The notes under the pieces: model-generated
Databases searched by the model: none
Seen by the model: only the letters and a program-made list of their open reading frames with translations
What the model was told of the DNA's origin: nothing
In this document: piece by piece, positions 1 through 7,320 of the stretch
Layout of the letters: each line of letters begins with the position of its first letter
How positions within the stretch are numbered: position 1 is the stretch's first letter
Assembly (NCBI GenBank): GCA_018433015.1
Contig: JAHDSB010000102.1
Coordinates: forward strand, 1-46,771
DNA length: 46,771 bases
Origin: Clostridia bacterium
GTDB lineage: Bacteria; Bacillota; Peptococcia; DRI-13; SV3-B141
Direction: 5' to 3'
Made by a program: the position numbers and the translations under genes

Positions 1-45
1 ATTGTATAGTTTTGTTGTTGACATAACTTAATTATACTGGATTGC

Positions 46-68
46 CGGGTCCTTCGGGACCCGTTTTT
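46..68 (+). terminator. Rho-independent terminator of an upstream gene
   Basis: A 7-bp GC-rich stem (CGGGTCC / GGACCCG) is closed by a TTCG tetraloop and followed by five T on the + strand. It must end a rightward transcript that begins outside the window. Confidence 0.75.
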
Positions 69-85
69 CTATTTATGAGTATAAC

Positions 86-141
86 AAAAAGGGGCTTGTT
101 ACACATTGGACTATTCAGTCCATTGTGCAACAGCCCCTTAT
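86..141 (-). terminator. Terminator of the UroD-Trx / CobW operon
   Basis: A nearly perfect hairpin of about 23 bp with an ATTC loop lies just beyond the stop of the leftward CobW-type gene. Read on the minus strand it ends in a T-run (TTTTTG). Nothing else is coded between position 1 and 161. Confidence 0.8.
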
Positions 142-161
142 CTGTTATCTTACTATTCATC

Positions 162-1100
162 TTATAACAAGACTAATTCCTGCTCAAAATATTTTTCCCA
201 ACTGGAACGCAAGTTTTTTAGCACCGGTTGACTCCCCGCAGCTAATATCACCAAGGAAGGCTGCTCCGGAACAATATCTGTCTTTTTTATTTCTAATTGA
301 TTTGTTGTTCCATCTATATAATGCCACTCTTCCTCAATACGTACAAACCCTTTTATCCTATAAAAATACTCAGAAAAATCTTTTATCCAGTTCATCAGGT
401 TCTCTTTAGAGTAAGTACCTTCCATAGCCACTAATATCTTTTGTGTCCCAATTATAATTTTTTTAGTTATATTGATATCTCCAGAGCTATTATCATTATT
501 GAGGTCAGCGATCCAGCTCAAATCCTTTATTTTTCCATAAGTAGTTCTTTTAATAGGTGCTAGAGGATTAACTTGACGAATAATTTGCTCTACTGAATCC
601 AACTTGCTTTCCTCTACTAAATCTGTTTTATTTAGTAGAATCAAATCACTGCTGGCAATTTGCAATTTAACTGCTGCCGCTGTATCAAATAATTTTTCAA
701 AATTAGTTGCATCAACAAGAGTTATATTTCCTCTGTAATCATAACAATCGTCTGTCTTTTTTTGTACTAGGGATAATATCTTCGACATCCCCGTAGGATC
801 TGAGAGACCGGAACTCTCGATAAGAACAGCCTCTACTTCAAATTTCGCCATCTTTAATAAGGCCTCTACAAAGGTATCTGAGCGACAATTACAAAAGATA
901 GATCCATTACTTATTTCTTTCAGAGCTATACCTTCTTCTTGTAACAATAATCCATCGATTCCCTGTTTGCCAAATTCATTGACAATCAGCGCTATCTTCT
1001 CATCTTTAAAGGCATCTATCAAATTGTGCATAAAAGTAGTTTTTCCGGAGCCTAGAAAGCCCGTGATGAGATATAATTTTTTTCCTCTTTGTTTGCACAT
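162..1100 (-). CDS. CobW/COG0523-type G3E GTPase
   Basis: This 312-aa P-loop GTPase belongs to the CobW/HypB/UreG (G3E) group, whose members act in metal or cofactor insertion. Walker A is GFLGSGKTT near residues 15-23, Walker B is the IESSGLSDP segment near residue 95, and NKTD near residue 157 is the guanine-specificity motif. The usual metal-binding CxCC after NG is altered to SIFCNC. The C-terminal third is short and fits the CobW_C domain. The gene starts 53 bp after the UroD-thioredoxin gene and is probably co-transcribed with it. By context it could serve a corrinoid or zinc methyltransferase, perhaps delivering metal or helping reactivation; that role is inference. Confidence 0.85.
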   Translation of the reverse strand: MCKQRGKKLYLITGFLGSGKTTFMHNLIDAFKDEKIALIVNEFGKQGIDGLLLQEEGIALKEISNGSIFCNCRSDTFVEALLKMAKFEVEAVLIESSGLSDPTGMSKILSLVQKKTDDCYDYRGNITLVDATNFEKLFDTAAAVKLQIASSDLILLNKTDLVEESKLDSVEQIIRQVNPLAPIKRTTYGKIKDLSWIADLNNDNSSGDINITKKIIIGTQKILVAMEGTYSKENLMNWIKDFSEYFYRIKGFVRIEEEWHYIDGTTNQLEIKKTDIVPEQPSLVILAAGSQPVLKNLRSSWEKYFEQELVLL

Positions 1101-1153
1101 TTTATCTCTCCTAATTAGAGAAAGTCTACTGCCTAAATAATATATTAGACAAT

Positions 1154-2509
1154 TTAGTTCATAGCCTCTTTGATAGCCCCTTCCAGTTCCTCTTTGCTAG
1201 GTATGATAGAAGAGTATTTTAATTTTCCATTAATATAGATGCTGGGTAAATGTTGTACTCCCATTTTTTTAACTCTGGCAATATTTTCTTTAATAGTGAA
1301 TTTATATTCAACCACATCGATGGCCTCGCCAAAATGTTCTTTAGCATCCATGGCGGCATTCAGCATATAGGTACAAGCAGCACAAGTTGCTGAATCTAAA
1401 GTAAATACCTCTACTAAAGGTCTCTCCAAATTATCATAGTCAGGTAATTCTACCTCTATATCTTCTTCCACAGCTTCATAATTCTCTAAGATTTCTCTAA
1501 CTTTATCAGTTTCACGTATAGCCTGTTGTACGGCAATAGTATTCTCTACCGGTACATCATAAGGCATATCACAACCTGGAGCTATAATTAAATTTTTATG
1601 ATTCAGTTTATCTAACAGGTCTACAGTATATTTCATATTATCTTGCTGAGTTCCGTGCAACATTACTGTGGTAAGAGGAATGTTACCTCCAATAGCCACG
1701 TTATATTTATCAGTAATCTCTTTAGCCGCTACCATATCTATATTTTCATCGATAGAAATAGAATCAGGGCCTGTTTGACACATAACATCTATACTTCTGG
1801 TGGCATCTCCACAGACAAAGAAGGAAGAAAATGTTTGTTTCTCTCTGATAAAGTTGAATAAGTCTGTATACGGCTCTAAGAGGAATTTTTTAAAGTGTCG
1901 CGGTGAGATCTGCGATACTAAGGGATCCACTACAGCTATTACATCCATACCTGCTTCAATATAATATTCAGCAATCTTCTTATTAACTTCATTTGTATAG
2001 TTTATTAGCTTTTTAGTATATTCCAGATCTTCAAACATATCCATGAAAATATTTGTTCCCCTGAGATGAGAGGCCAGAGTAAATGGTCCACATGTTAAAC
2101 CATAAAGAGCGGTAGTCTCACCTACTGCTTCTTTCATCTTGGTCATAACATCCAATACCAGAGGCAATCTACCATCAGTTTTTTGGGGCATCATACAAGT
2201 ACACGGTACATCTTTAGTTTCAGATAAAACGTGTGTCTTTACTGCGGGAGGAGCATCTTCGGCCCACTGCAACTCACATCCCAAAATCTCTGCTTCTATT
2301 TGTAAATCAAATAATACAGGTTGTCCATCGGGTCTATATAATTTATTAACTTCCAGCAGGGCATTAAATAACTTTTCTCCATCTGTTAATATTTCCTTAG
2401 CACTTACTCCTGTTAATTTTCCAGCGTGAACACCTGCAAAAGGAACCCAAGCTACACGCGGTGTATCTTCATGATTTAATGTCTTAAATATTAGTTCTTT
2501 TCCTGTCAT
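1154..2509 (-). CDS. UroD-family (MtaA-like) methyltransferase fused to a thioredoxin-like domain
   Basis: The 451-aa protein has two parts. Residues about 1-340 are a uroporphyrinogen decarboxylase-fold domain of the MtaA/MtbA/CmuA type, zinc enzymes that move methyl groups from a corrinoid protein to a thiol. Residues about 362-451 are a thioredoxin-like domain with CAAC at 376-379 and the cis-proline loop at HLPS (Pro422). In MtaA-type enzymes zinc is held by His-X-Cys plus a later Cys. Here Cys233 (FVCG) and Cys313 (PGCD) are present, but the His position is Phe231. The start is ATG with AAGGAGG just upstream. It is the first gene of a leftward operon with the CobW-type GTPase. It is the candidate second methyltransferase of the locus; the acceptor is unknown. 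Confidence 0.88.
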   Translation of the reverse strand: MTGKELIFKTLNHEDTPRVAWVPFAGVHAGKLTGVSAKEILTDGEKLFNALLEVNKLYRPDGQPVLFDLQIEAEILGCELQWAEDAPPAVKTHVLSETKDVPCTCMMPQKTDGRLPLVLDVMTKMKEAVGETTALYGLTCGPFTLASHLRGTNIFMDMFEDLEYTKKLINYTNEVNKKIAEYYIEAGMDVIAVVDPLVSQISPRHFKKFLLEPYTDLFNFIREKQTFSSFFVCGDATRSIDVMCQTGPDSISIDENIDMVAAKEITDKYNVAIGGNIPLTTVMLHGTQQDNMKYTVDLLDKLNHKNLIIAPGCDMPYDVPVENTIAVQQAIRETDKVREILENYEAVEEDIEVELPDYDNLERPLVEVFTLDSATCAACTYMLNAAMDAKEHFGEAIDVVEYKFTIKENIARVKKMGVQHLPSIYINGKLKYSSIIPSKEELEGAIKEAMN

Positions 2510-2550
2510 GGTACGCCTCCTTGTTTAAGTTATTATCTGTTGTTTAAACC

Positions 2551-2647
2551 TATCATATAAAAATTTTTATAATTTTTCTTGTCCCACCATCATAATTTTT
2601 GTAATATTTTTGGTTTTTTCTATTTTTTTCATTGACATGAATTTTTC
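2551..2647 (-). promoter_or_regulatory. Conserved upstream control region, copy A
   Basis: About 97 nt upstream of the UroD-thioredoxin gene also occurs upstream of the BCCT transporter operon (copy B, 9403-9501). By eye the 63 nt nearest the gene match at about 50 positions without gaps. Shared words on the minus strand are GAAAAATTCA, ATGAAAAAAA, TACAAAAATTA and GACAAGAAAA, ending at a -10-like TATGAT (2552-2557). There is no good -35 box, which suits an activator-dependent promoter. The adjacent PocR/AraC regulator is the natural candidate to bind here. Confidence 0.6.
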
Positions 2648-2659
2648 TTATGTTATTAT
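2632..2659 (+). promoter_or_regulatory. Sigma-A-type promoter for the radical SAM / PocR-AraC pair
   Basis: TTGACA at 2632-2637 and TATTAT at 2654-2659 are separated by 16 bp and read rightward toward the radical SAM gene. This gives a leader of about 160 nt. The promoter overlaps the distal part of conserved region A, so binding that activates the leftward operon could also affect this promoter. Confidence 0.5.
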
Positions 2660-2825
2660 TTAGTTAAAATCAACAATTCATTAGTTTTTCTTCGCATTTA
2701 ACCTATAGGGGTATTTTCAAATAAATAAAATTATATCTATTAAGTTCCTTTAAAAGTTATAAGATTCCTAATTTAATTAGTTATATTAAAAAATTTAAAT
2801 ATCTAAATGGAAGAGGTGCAGTAAT

Positions 2826-3791
2826 GTGAGTGAAATTGATTTATTACTTGCTAAGGCATTAAGAAAGGATTTATTGGATGAAAATGAAGCCCTCAAATTG
2901 TTGCAAATTAAGAATTGCTCTGAAGATTATTACAAATTAATTTCTGCTGCCAACGAACTAACTCGGCAAGAGTTTAATAATAAAGGATACATATTTACTC
3001 AATTAGGAATAAATGCTGAGCCCTGCTCAGTAAACTGTAAGTTCTGTTCTATGGGAAAAGATCATTACGTCATGGAAAGTAAATGGAGAAAAGATTTAAC
3101 CATAATACTCAAGGATATTGAAGCATTAGTCAAAGCAGGAATAGATGATTTATTTATCATGACAACGGCTGATTTTCCTATAGAACAAGTCTTATTAATA
3201 GGCAAACATGCTAAAAAGTTATTACCTCCCGCTATGCCCTTGGTTGTTAATATCGGCGACTTTGATTATAAAACGGCTTTACAGCTCAAAAAAGTTGGAT
3301 TTACAGGAGCATATCACATTAACCGTTTAAGAGAAGGTATTGATACAGATACAACTTCGGAAATGAGGATTAAAACTCTGGATGCTATCAAAAAAGCCGG
3401 TTTAGATTTATACTATTGTGTTGAACCTATTGGTCCGGAGCATAGCTATGAAGAGTTAGTAACAGAAATGATCCGCGCCAGAAATTATCAGGTGCAAGTT
3501 ATGGCCGTGATGAGAAGAATTCCTGTGAAAGGCGTTCCGTTATACCATAAAGGTCAAATTACCGCCGTTGAATTAACTAAAATTGCAGCAGTAGCCCGTC
3601 TCGTCTCTCAGCCTACCAGAGCTATGAATGCCCATGAGACTGTAGAAATGAGTTTAATTGCCGGAGTTAATCAGCTTTATGCTGAGTTGGGCGCTAATCC
3701 TCGTGATGATTATTCTAAAACAGAAAATAATAGAGGTTTTTCTGTAGCTAAAGTACGTAAACTTCTACAAGATGCCCAATACGAGGTGTAA
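2826..3791 (+). CDS. BioB-like radical SAM protein of unknown substrate
   Basis: This 321-aa protein has the radical SAM cluster motif CSVNCKFC (Cys67, Cys71, Cys74) inside a TIM-barrel that resembles the BioB/HydE/PylB group. The later CVEPIGPEHS and RIPVKGVPL segments correspond to SAM-binding and BioB-like elements. The start is GTG; an ATG two bases earlier runs straight into TGA, and the ribosome site is GAAGAGGTG. It diverges from the UroD-thioredoxin operon and is followed 32 bp later by the PocR/AraC regulator. Context suggests a role in the corrinoid demethylation system, for example cofactor or substrate processing, but sequence does not give the substrate. A true biotin synthase is less likely because no bio genes are nearby. 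Confidence 0.8.
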   Translation: MSEIDLLLAKALRKDLLDENEALKLLQIKNCSEDYYKLISAANELTRQEFNNKGYIFTQLGINAEPCSVNCKFCSMGKDHYVMESKWRKDLTIILKDIEALVKAGIDDLFIMTTADFPIEQVLLIGKHAKKLLPPAMPLVVNIGDFDYKTALQLKKVGFTGAYHINRLREGIDTDTTSEMRIKTLDAIKKAGLDLYYCVEPIGPEHSYEELVTEMIRARNYQVQVMAVMRRIPVKGVPLYHKGQITAVELTKIAAVARLVSQPTRAMNAHETVEMSLIAGVNQLYAELGANPRDDYSKTENNRGFSVAKVRKLLQDAQYEV

Positions 3792-3823
3792 AAATCCAGT
3801 TAAAGGTTAAAGGGGTTTTTATC

Positions 3824-5077
3824 GTGATTTTTGATGAAAAGGGACAAATAATTGTTAAAAATTTAAAAGAATTCTTGAAGACATATTATGTAACTACCGG
3901 AATTAGCATTAGTGCCATAAAAACCGATGGTTCTATTATCAATCACTATGGTGATTCCTTGAATTTTTGTAATATGTGTTCTGAGTATTGGGATAAGACA
4001 TCCCCCTGTAAAAAGAGTTATATTGATGCCTGTAGAATAGCTGTAAGTATTGGCGAACCATACTACTTTTTTTGCCCTTTAGATTTAATGCAAATAGCTA
4101 TCCCCCTAGTAAATGAAGATACTTTACTTGGGGGTTTATTTGCTGGGCCTATCCTAGTTAATAAACTAAGTGAGGAAATTATTACTTCTATTAGTAATTG
4201 TAATATGCCTTCAGATATCTCCCAAGAGCTCATAACAAATCTACAGAAAATACCCATCATTGATACTTTAAAAATAAAATATTTAGGCGATCTCCTCTTT
4301 ATGTCAGCATCATATCAAATGCGCTGTTGCCATCGCGCATTAGATGAAAGAACCCAACGTATGAAACAACAGTCCAGGATAAACGAGCAAATGCAGTTAT
4401 ATAAATTGAACCCTGAAGATAGTTATTATTCTTATTCGGAAGAAAAGGATTTATATACTAAAGTTACTTATGGAAATGTATCTGAAGCAAAAAATATCCT
4501 CAATAAGCTTTTAGCCTTCATCTATTTAAAAGAGGGTCATAATATTCCTGTCATTAAGACAAGGATCACTGAATTGTGTTCCTTGCTTTCCCGAGCAGCA
4601 ATTGAAGGTGGTGCTAATATGAAAGAAATTATGGCCTTTAATTGTTTACTATTCGAAGATTTGAAGAAAATCAATAACCTAGAGGATATTTCTTTTTGGA
4701 TGGTAAAGGTTTTAGAATATTATACGGAAAATATAGTGTGCATCCCTTGTTCTAAAAACAAAGATATTATTAAAAAAGCTATTACCTTTATTAATGCCAA
4801 TTATACAAAACCTATCAAGCTAAAAGATGTCGCAAATCATGTACGTCTAAATCCCTCTTACTTTTCTACCTTATTTAAAAAAGAAGTAAAAGTCTCCTTT
4901 GCCGATTATCTGAAAAAGATCCGCATAGAAGAAAGTAAATATCAATTAAAATATACTCAAAACAGTATCCCAGATATTGCAATTTCCGTAGGTTTCAGTG
5001 ATCAAAGTTATTTTACAAAAACCTTTAAAAAATCTACCGGTTTAACCCCCAGATTATATCGCATAGAACATGCCTAA
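3824..5077 (+). CDS. AraC-family regulator with N-terminal PocR sensor domain
   Basis: This is a 417-aa transcription regulator. Residues about 1-170 form a PocR-type ligand or cofactor sensing domain with a cysteine set (Cys49, Cys52, Cys62, Cys70, Cys84) able to hold a metal or act in redox sensing. Residues about 310-417 are a double helix-turn-helix AraC domain ending in the usual GFSDQSYFTKTFKKSTG signature. The start is GTG behind AAAGGGG. It lies downstream of the radical SAM gene and converges on the corrinoid protein gene. It is the only obvious regulator in the methyltransferase locus, so it probably controls the two operons that share the conserved upstream region; that link is inference. 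Confidence 0.88.
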   Translation: MIFDEKGQIIVKNLKEFLKTYYVTTGISISAIKTDGSIINHYGDSLNFCNMCSEYWDKTSPCKKSYIDACRIAVSIGEPYYFFCPLDLMQIAIPLVNEDTLLGGLFAGPILVNKLSEEIITSISNCNMPSDISQELITNLQKIPIIDTLKIKYLGDLLFMSASYQMRCCHRALDERTQRMKQQSRINEQMQLYKLNPEDSYYSYSEEKDLYTKVTYGNVSEAKNILNKLLAFIYLKEGHNIPVIKTRITELCSLLSRAAIEGGANMKEIMAFNCLLFEDLKKINNLEDISFWMVKVLEYYTENIVCIPCSKNKDIIKKAITFINANYTKPIKLKDVANHVRLNPSYFSTLFKKEVKVSFADYLKKIRIEESKYQLKYTQNSIPDIAISVGFSDQSYFTKTFKKSTGLTPRLYRIEHA

Positions 5078-5103
5078 ATTTAAACTGCCTATTATAAAAC
5101 AAG

Positions 5104-5137
5104 AGCGAGAATTCTTTTGATAAGAGAATTCTCGCTT
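5104..5137. terminator. Bidirectional terminator between convergent genes
   Basis: A 12-bp inverted repeat (AGCGAGAATTCT and its complement) lies between the convergent AraC regulator and corrinoid protein genes. It can end both transcripts. Confidence 0.65.
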
Positions 5138-5179
5138 AATTATATTATTTATCAAGTAATTCTTACTGCCCTAGTATGT

Positions 5180-5812
5180 TTAGGCAGATACTAATCTTGT
5201 AGCTACCTCTACAGCTTCATTGGCATCGGAGGAATAATGTGCACCAATTTGCTGTGCAAATTCGTCGTTTACAGGGGCCCCCCCTACCATCACTTTAACT
5301 TTATCATATAAACCTGCTTCTTTTATGGCCTGTACTGCTTCTTTCATAGCTTTCATAGTTGTTGTAAGCATGGCAGACATTCCAATGATATCAGGGTTAT
5401 ATTGTTTTATAGCTTCAATAATTTTTTCCGGTTCTGTATCAATCCCGAGATTTATTACTTCAAATCCCGCTCCTTCCAACATCATACTAACTAAATTTAA
5501 CCCGATATCATGTAAGTCACCTTTTACAGTGGCCATAATAACAGTCCCTGCTTTTTTGATGTCGCCGTCATTAAGTAACGGTTTAATAATTTCCATACCT
5601 GAATTCATAGCTTTTGCAGCAATCAAGACTTCCGGTACAAACATTTCCCCTTCTTTGAACAATTCTCCTACCTCATTCATTCCTGCTAGCAGAGCATTGT
5701 TCAATATTTCTACTGCTGGTTTCCCTTCATCTACAGCTTTCTGAGTCAGTTCTCTAACTTGGGCTGTTTGTCCTTCCATCAAGTTTTCCGCTATATCTTG
5801 ATAAATACTCAT
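5180..5812 (-). CDS. Corrinoid protein, MttC/MtbC/MtgC type
   Basis: This 210-aa methyltransferase corrinoid protein has an N-terminal four-helix cap (residues about 1-88) and a B12-binding Rossmann domain. The cobalt-ligating motif GDLHDIG places the axial His near residue 101. Further B12 contacts are GMSAML and the GG of VMVGGAPV. It carries the methyl group between the MttB-family enzyme and the second methyltransferase. The ATG at 5812 has GGAGGT ten bases upstream; the in-frame ATG at 5830 overlaps that Shine-Dalgarno and is unlikely. It is the last gene of the transporter / methyltransferase / corrinoid operon, 59 bp after the methyltransferase. Confidence 0.93.
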   Translation of the reverse strand: MSIYQDIAENLMEGQTAQVRELTQKAVDEGKPAVEILNNALLAGMNEVGELFKEGEMFVPEVLIAAKAMNSGMEIIKPLLNDGDIKKAGTVIMATVKGDLHDIGLNLVSMMLEGAGFEVINLGIDTEPEKIIEAIKQYNPDIIGMSAMLTTTMKAMKEAVQAIKEAGLYDKVKVMVGGAPVNDEFAQQIGAHYSSDANEAVEVATRLVSA

Positions 5813-5889
5813 GGTCTTTTCTACCTCCATAATTTAAAGTTATGTCTAAAACTGTCTATTGCCAAGGGACCAATGTATTGCTCTATCTA

Positions 5890-7278
5890 TTATACAGTTA
5901 AATAGGGTTTTAAAAATTCTTCTTGTTCTTTAGTTAATTCAGGAGCTTTATACTTGGATAACCTTTTTTGCATTTCTTCATATGCTCTATCAACTGCAGA
6001 TTTTGCACCTTTTTTCTCCCAGACTTCTAGACCCTCTTTTACGAACAGCTTACTTGTACAGTGCTCTTTTCTATAGTACATAGCGGTATGCATTTCTTCT
6101 AAATACTGCCCTTTGGGGCCAACTTGCTTAATCAAATCTACTGCTAAAGTTTCATCATTGACATTGATCCCCTCAGCCAGACGTTTACACATGGCTACAA
6201 GATGTTCATCAATAATATACTTCTCATAGCTTAACAAGTTAAATGAATCTAGAATACCACAGGAATGTAGTACCATATGAATACCTGAAATAAATGGAGG
6301 TATTAAGGTAAAGGATCCTTCAATACCGGCTTGAATGTCAGGAATCTTGGAATCTGCTAAAGATCCACCTGACCTGGAAGGAACGCCGTAGTATTGAGCT
6401 AAAGCGGCAGTAGCATAAGTTATTAGAGCAGTTTCTGCGGCACCAATAGCAGGTGTAGCATAGCGCATATCACAAGAACCTGTAGTATTACCGTAAATAA
6501 CTGGTAGTCCCGGGCACACTAACTGACTTAGAACTATGCCCGCTAACTGTTCGGCATTATTTGTAGCAAGTGTACCTGCTATAGTTACAGGGCTTGTGGC
6601 TCCCGGTAGTGAACATGTTGCAAACATTAGGGGCTGCTTTTCTTTAGCAAATTCAAAAAGAGATTCCAACATAACTTTATCATAAGCTAAAGGTGACAAA
6701 GTACTAATAATACCTAAAGCAACACAATCATCTTCAGTCTCATGGAATTTTTTCAAAATATATAGACTATCGACTGCATCTTTTTTTGTAGTTGTAAAGC
6801 CAATGACAGGCTTAGTTCCTAACTTTAATGTGGTAGCCAGAGCATAATTTCTCTGTTTATCTTCAGGAATATCAAGGGGTACCATGATATTAGGATTGTG
6901 GACATCCATCACTTTACTGCTTTCATGAAGCTTTGTCAGTTTGATAAAGTCCTCAGAATTAACCCTTCTCTTTTCTCCCTTCTCCGAAACTTCAATAACA
7001 CCTGACAGAGGAGCAACTACAGTTCTTTCCCCACCAATAGTTACTTCCGATTTAGGTCCTTTCCATACGAAGGAAGTTGGCACTGTTTTTAAAGCTTGAT
7101 TCAAAAGGGCTTCACTTATAAATACCCTATGACCTTCTACCTTAGCACCATGCTTTTTAAACACTTCCAAAACTTCATCATAAAGGAAATCGACACCGAC
7201 ATCTTCTAAAATCTTTAAAGTTGCTTCATGGATTCTTTCTACATCTTGTTTTTTTATTATAGTACTTCTAAATTCCAT
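5890..7278 (-). CDS. MttB-family methyltransferase without pyrrolysine (MtgB-like)
   Basis: The 462-aa protein belongs to the trimethylamine methyltransferase (MttB, COG5598) superfamily. Archaeal MttB needs a pyrrolysine encoded by an internal UAG. Here the frame is open over the normal family length and no amber codon is used, as in the MtgB glycine-betaine enzymes and related quaternary-amine demethylases. The glycine-rich stretch SRSGGSLADSK falls in the region that carries Pyl in archaeal enzymes. It should take a methyl group from a quaternary amine and give it to Co(I) of the corrinoid protein encoded just downstream. The BCCT transporter gene 42 bp upstream supports a betaine-like substrate. 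Glycine betaine, carnitine or proline betaine cannot be told apart by eye. Confidence 0.9.
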   Translation of the reverse strand: MEFRSTIIKKQDVERIHEATLKILEDVGVDFLYDEVLEVFKKHGAKVEGHRVFISEALLNQALKTVPTSFVWKGPKSEVTIGGERTVVAPLSGVIEVSEKGEKRRVNSEDFIKLTKLHESSKVMDVHNPNIMVPLDIPEDKQRNYALATTLKLGTKPVIGFTTTKKDAVDSLYILKKFHETEDDCVALGIISTLSPLAYDKVMLESLFEFAKEKQPLMFATCSLPGATSPVTIAGTLATNNAEQLAGIVLSQLVCPGLPVIYGNTTGSCDMRYATPAIGAAETALITYATAALAQYYGVPSRSGGSLADSKIPDIQAGIEGSFTLIPPFISGIHMVLHSCGILDSFNLLSYEKYIIDEHLVAMCKRLAEGINVNDETLAVDLIKQVGPKGQYLEEMHTAMYYRKEHCTSKLFVKEGLEVWEKKGAKSAVDRAYEEMQKRLSKYKAPELTKEQEEFLKPYLTV

Positions 7279-7320
7279 TATATTATCCCCCTTACAGCTA
7301 GCTGGATTTACTTCCTTCCA

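Noticed and set aside
1-40. TTGACA near position 18 as a promoter
   Set aside because: The following TATACT is only 9 bp away and a terminator lies directly after it.
2826-3791. Biotin synthase annotation for the radical SAM gene
   Set aside because: The overall sequence is divergent and there are no biotin genes nearby; a neutral BioB-like call is safer.
5813-5830. Upstream ATG start for the corrinoid protein
   Set aside because: It overlaps the GGAGGT that serves the ATG at 5812 and has no ribosome site of its own.
5890-7278. Possible pyrrolysine codon in the MttB-like gene
   Set aside because: The frame is full length with no internal UAG, and no pyl gene is present.
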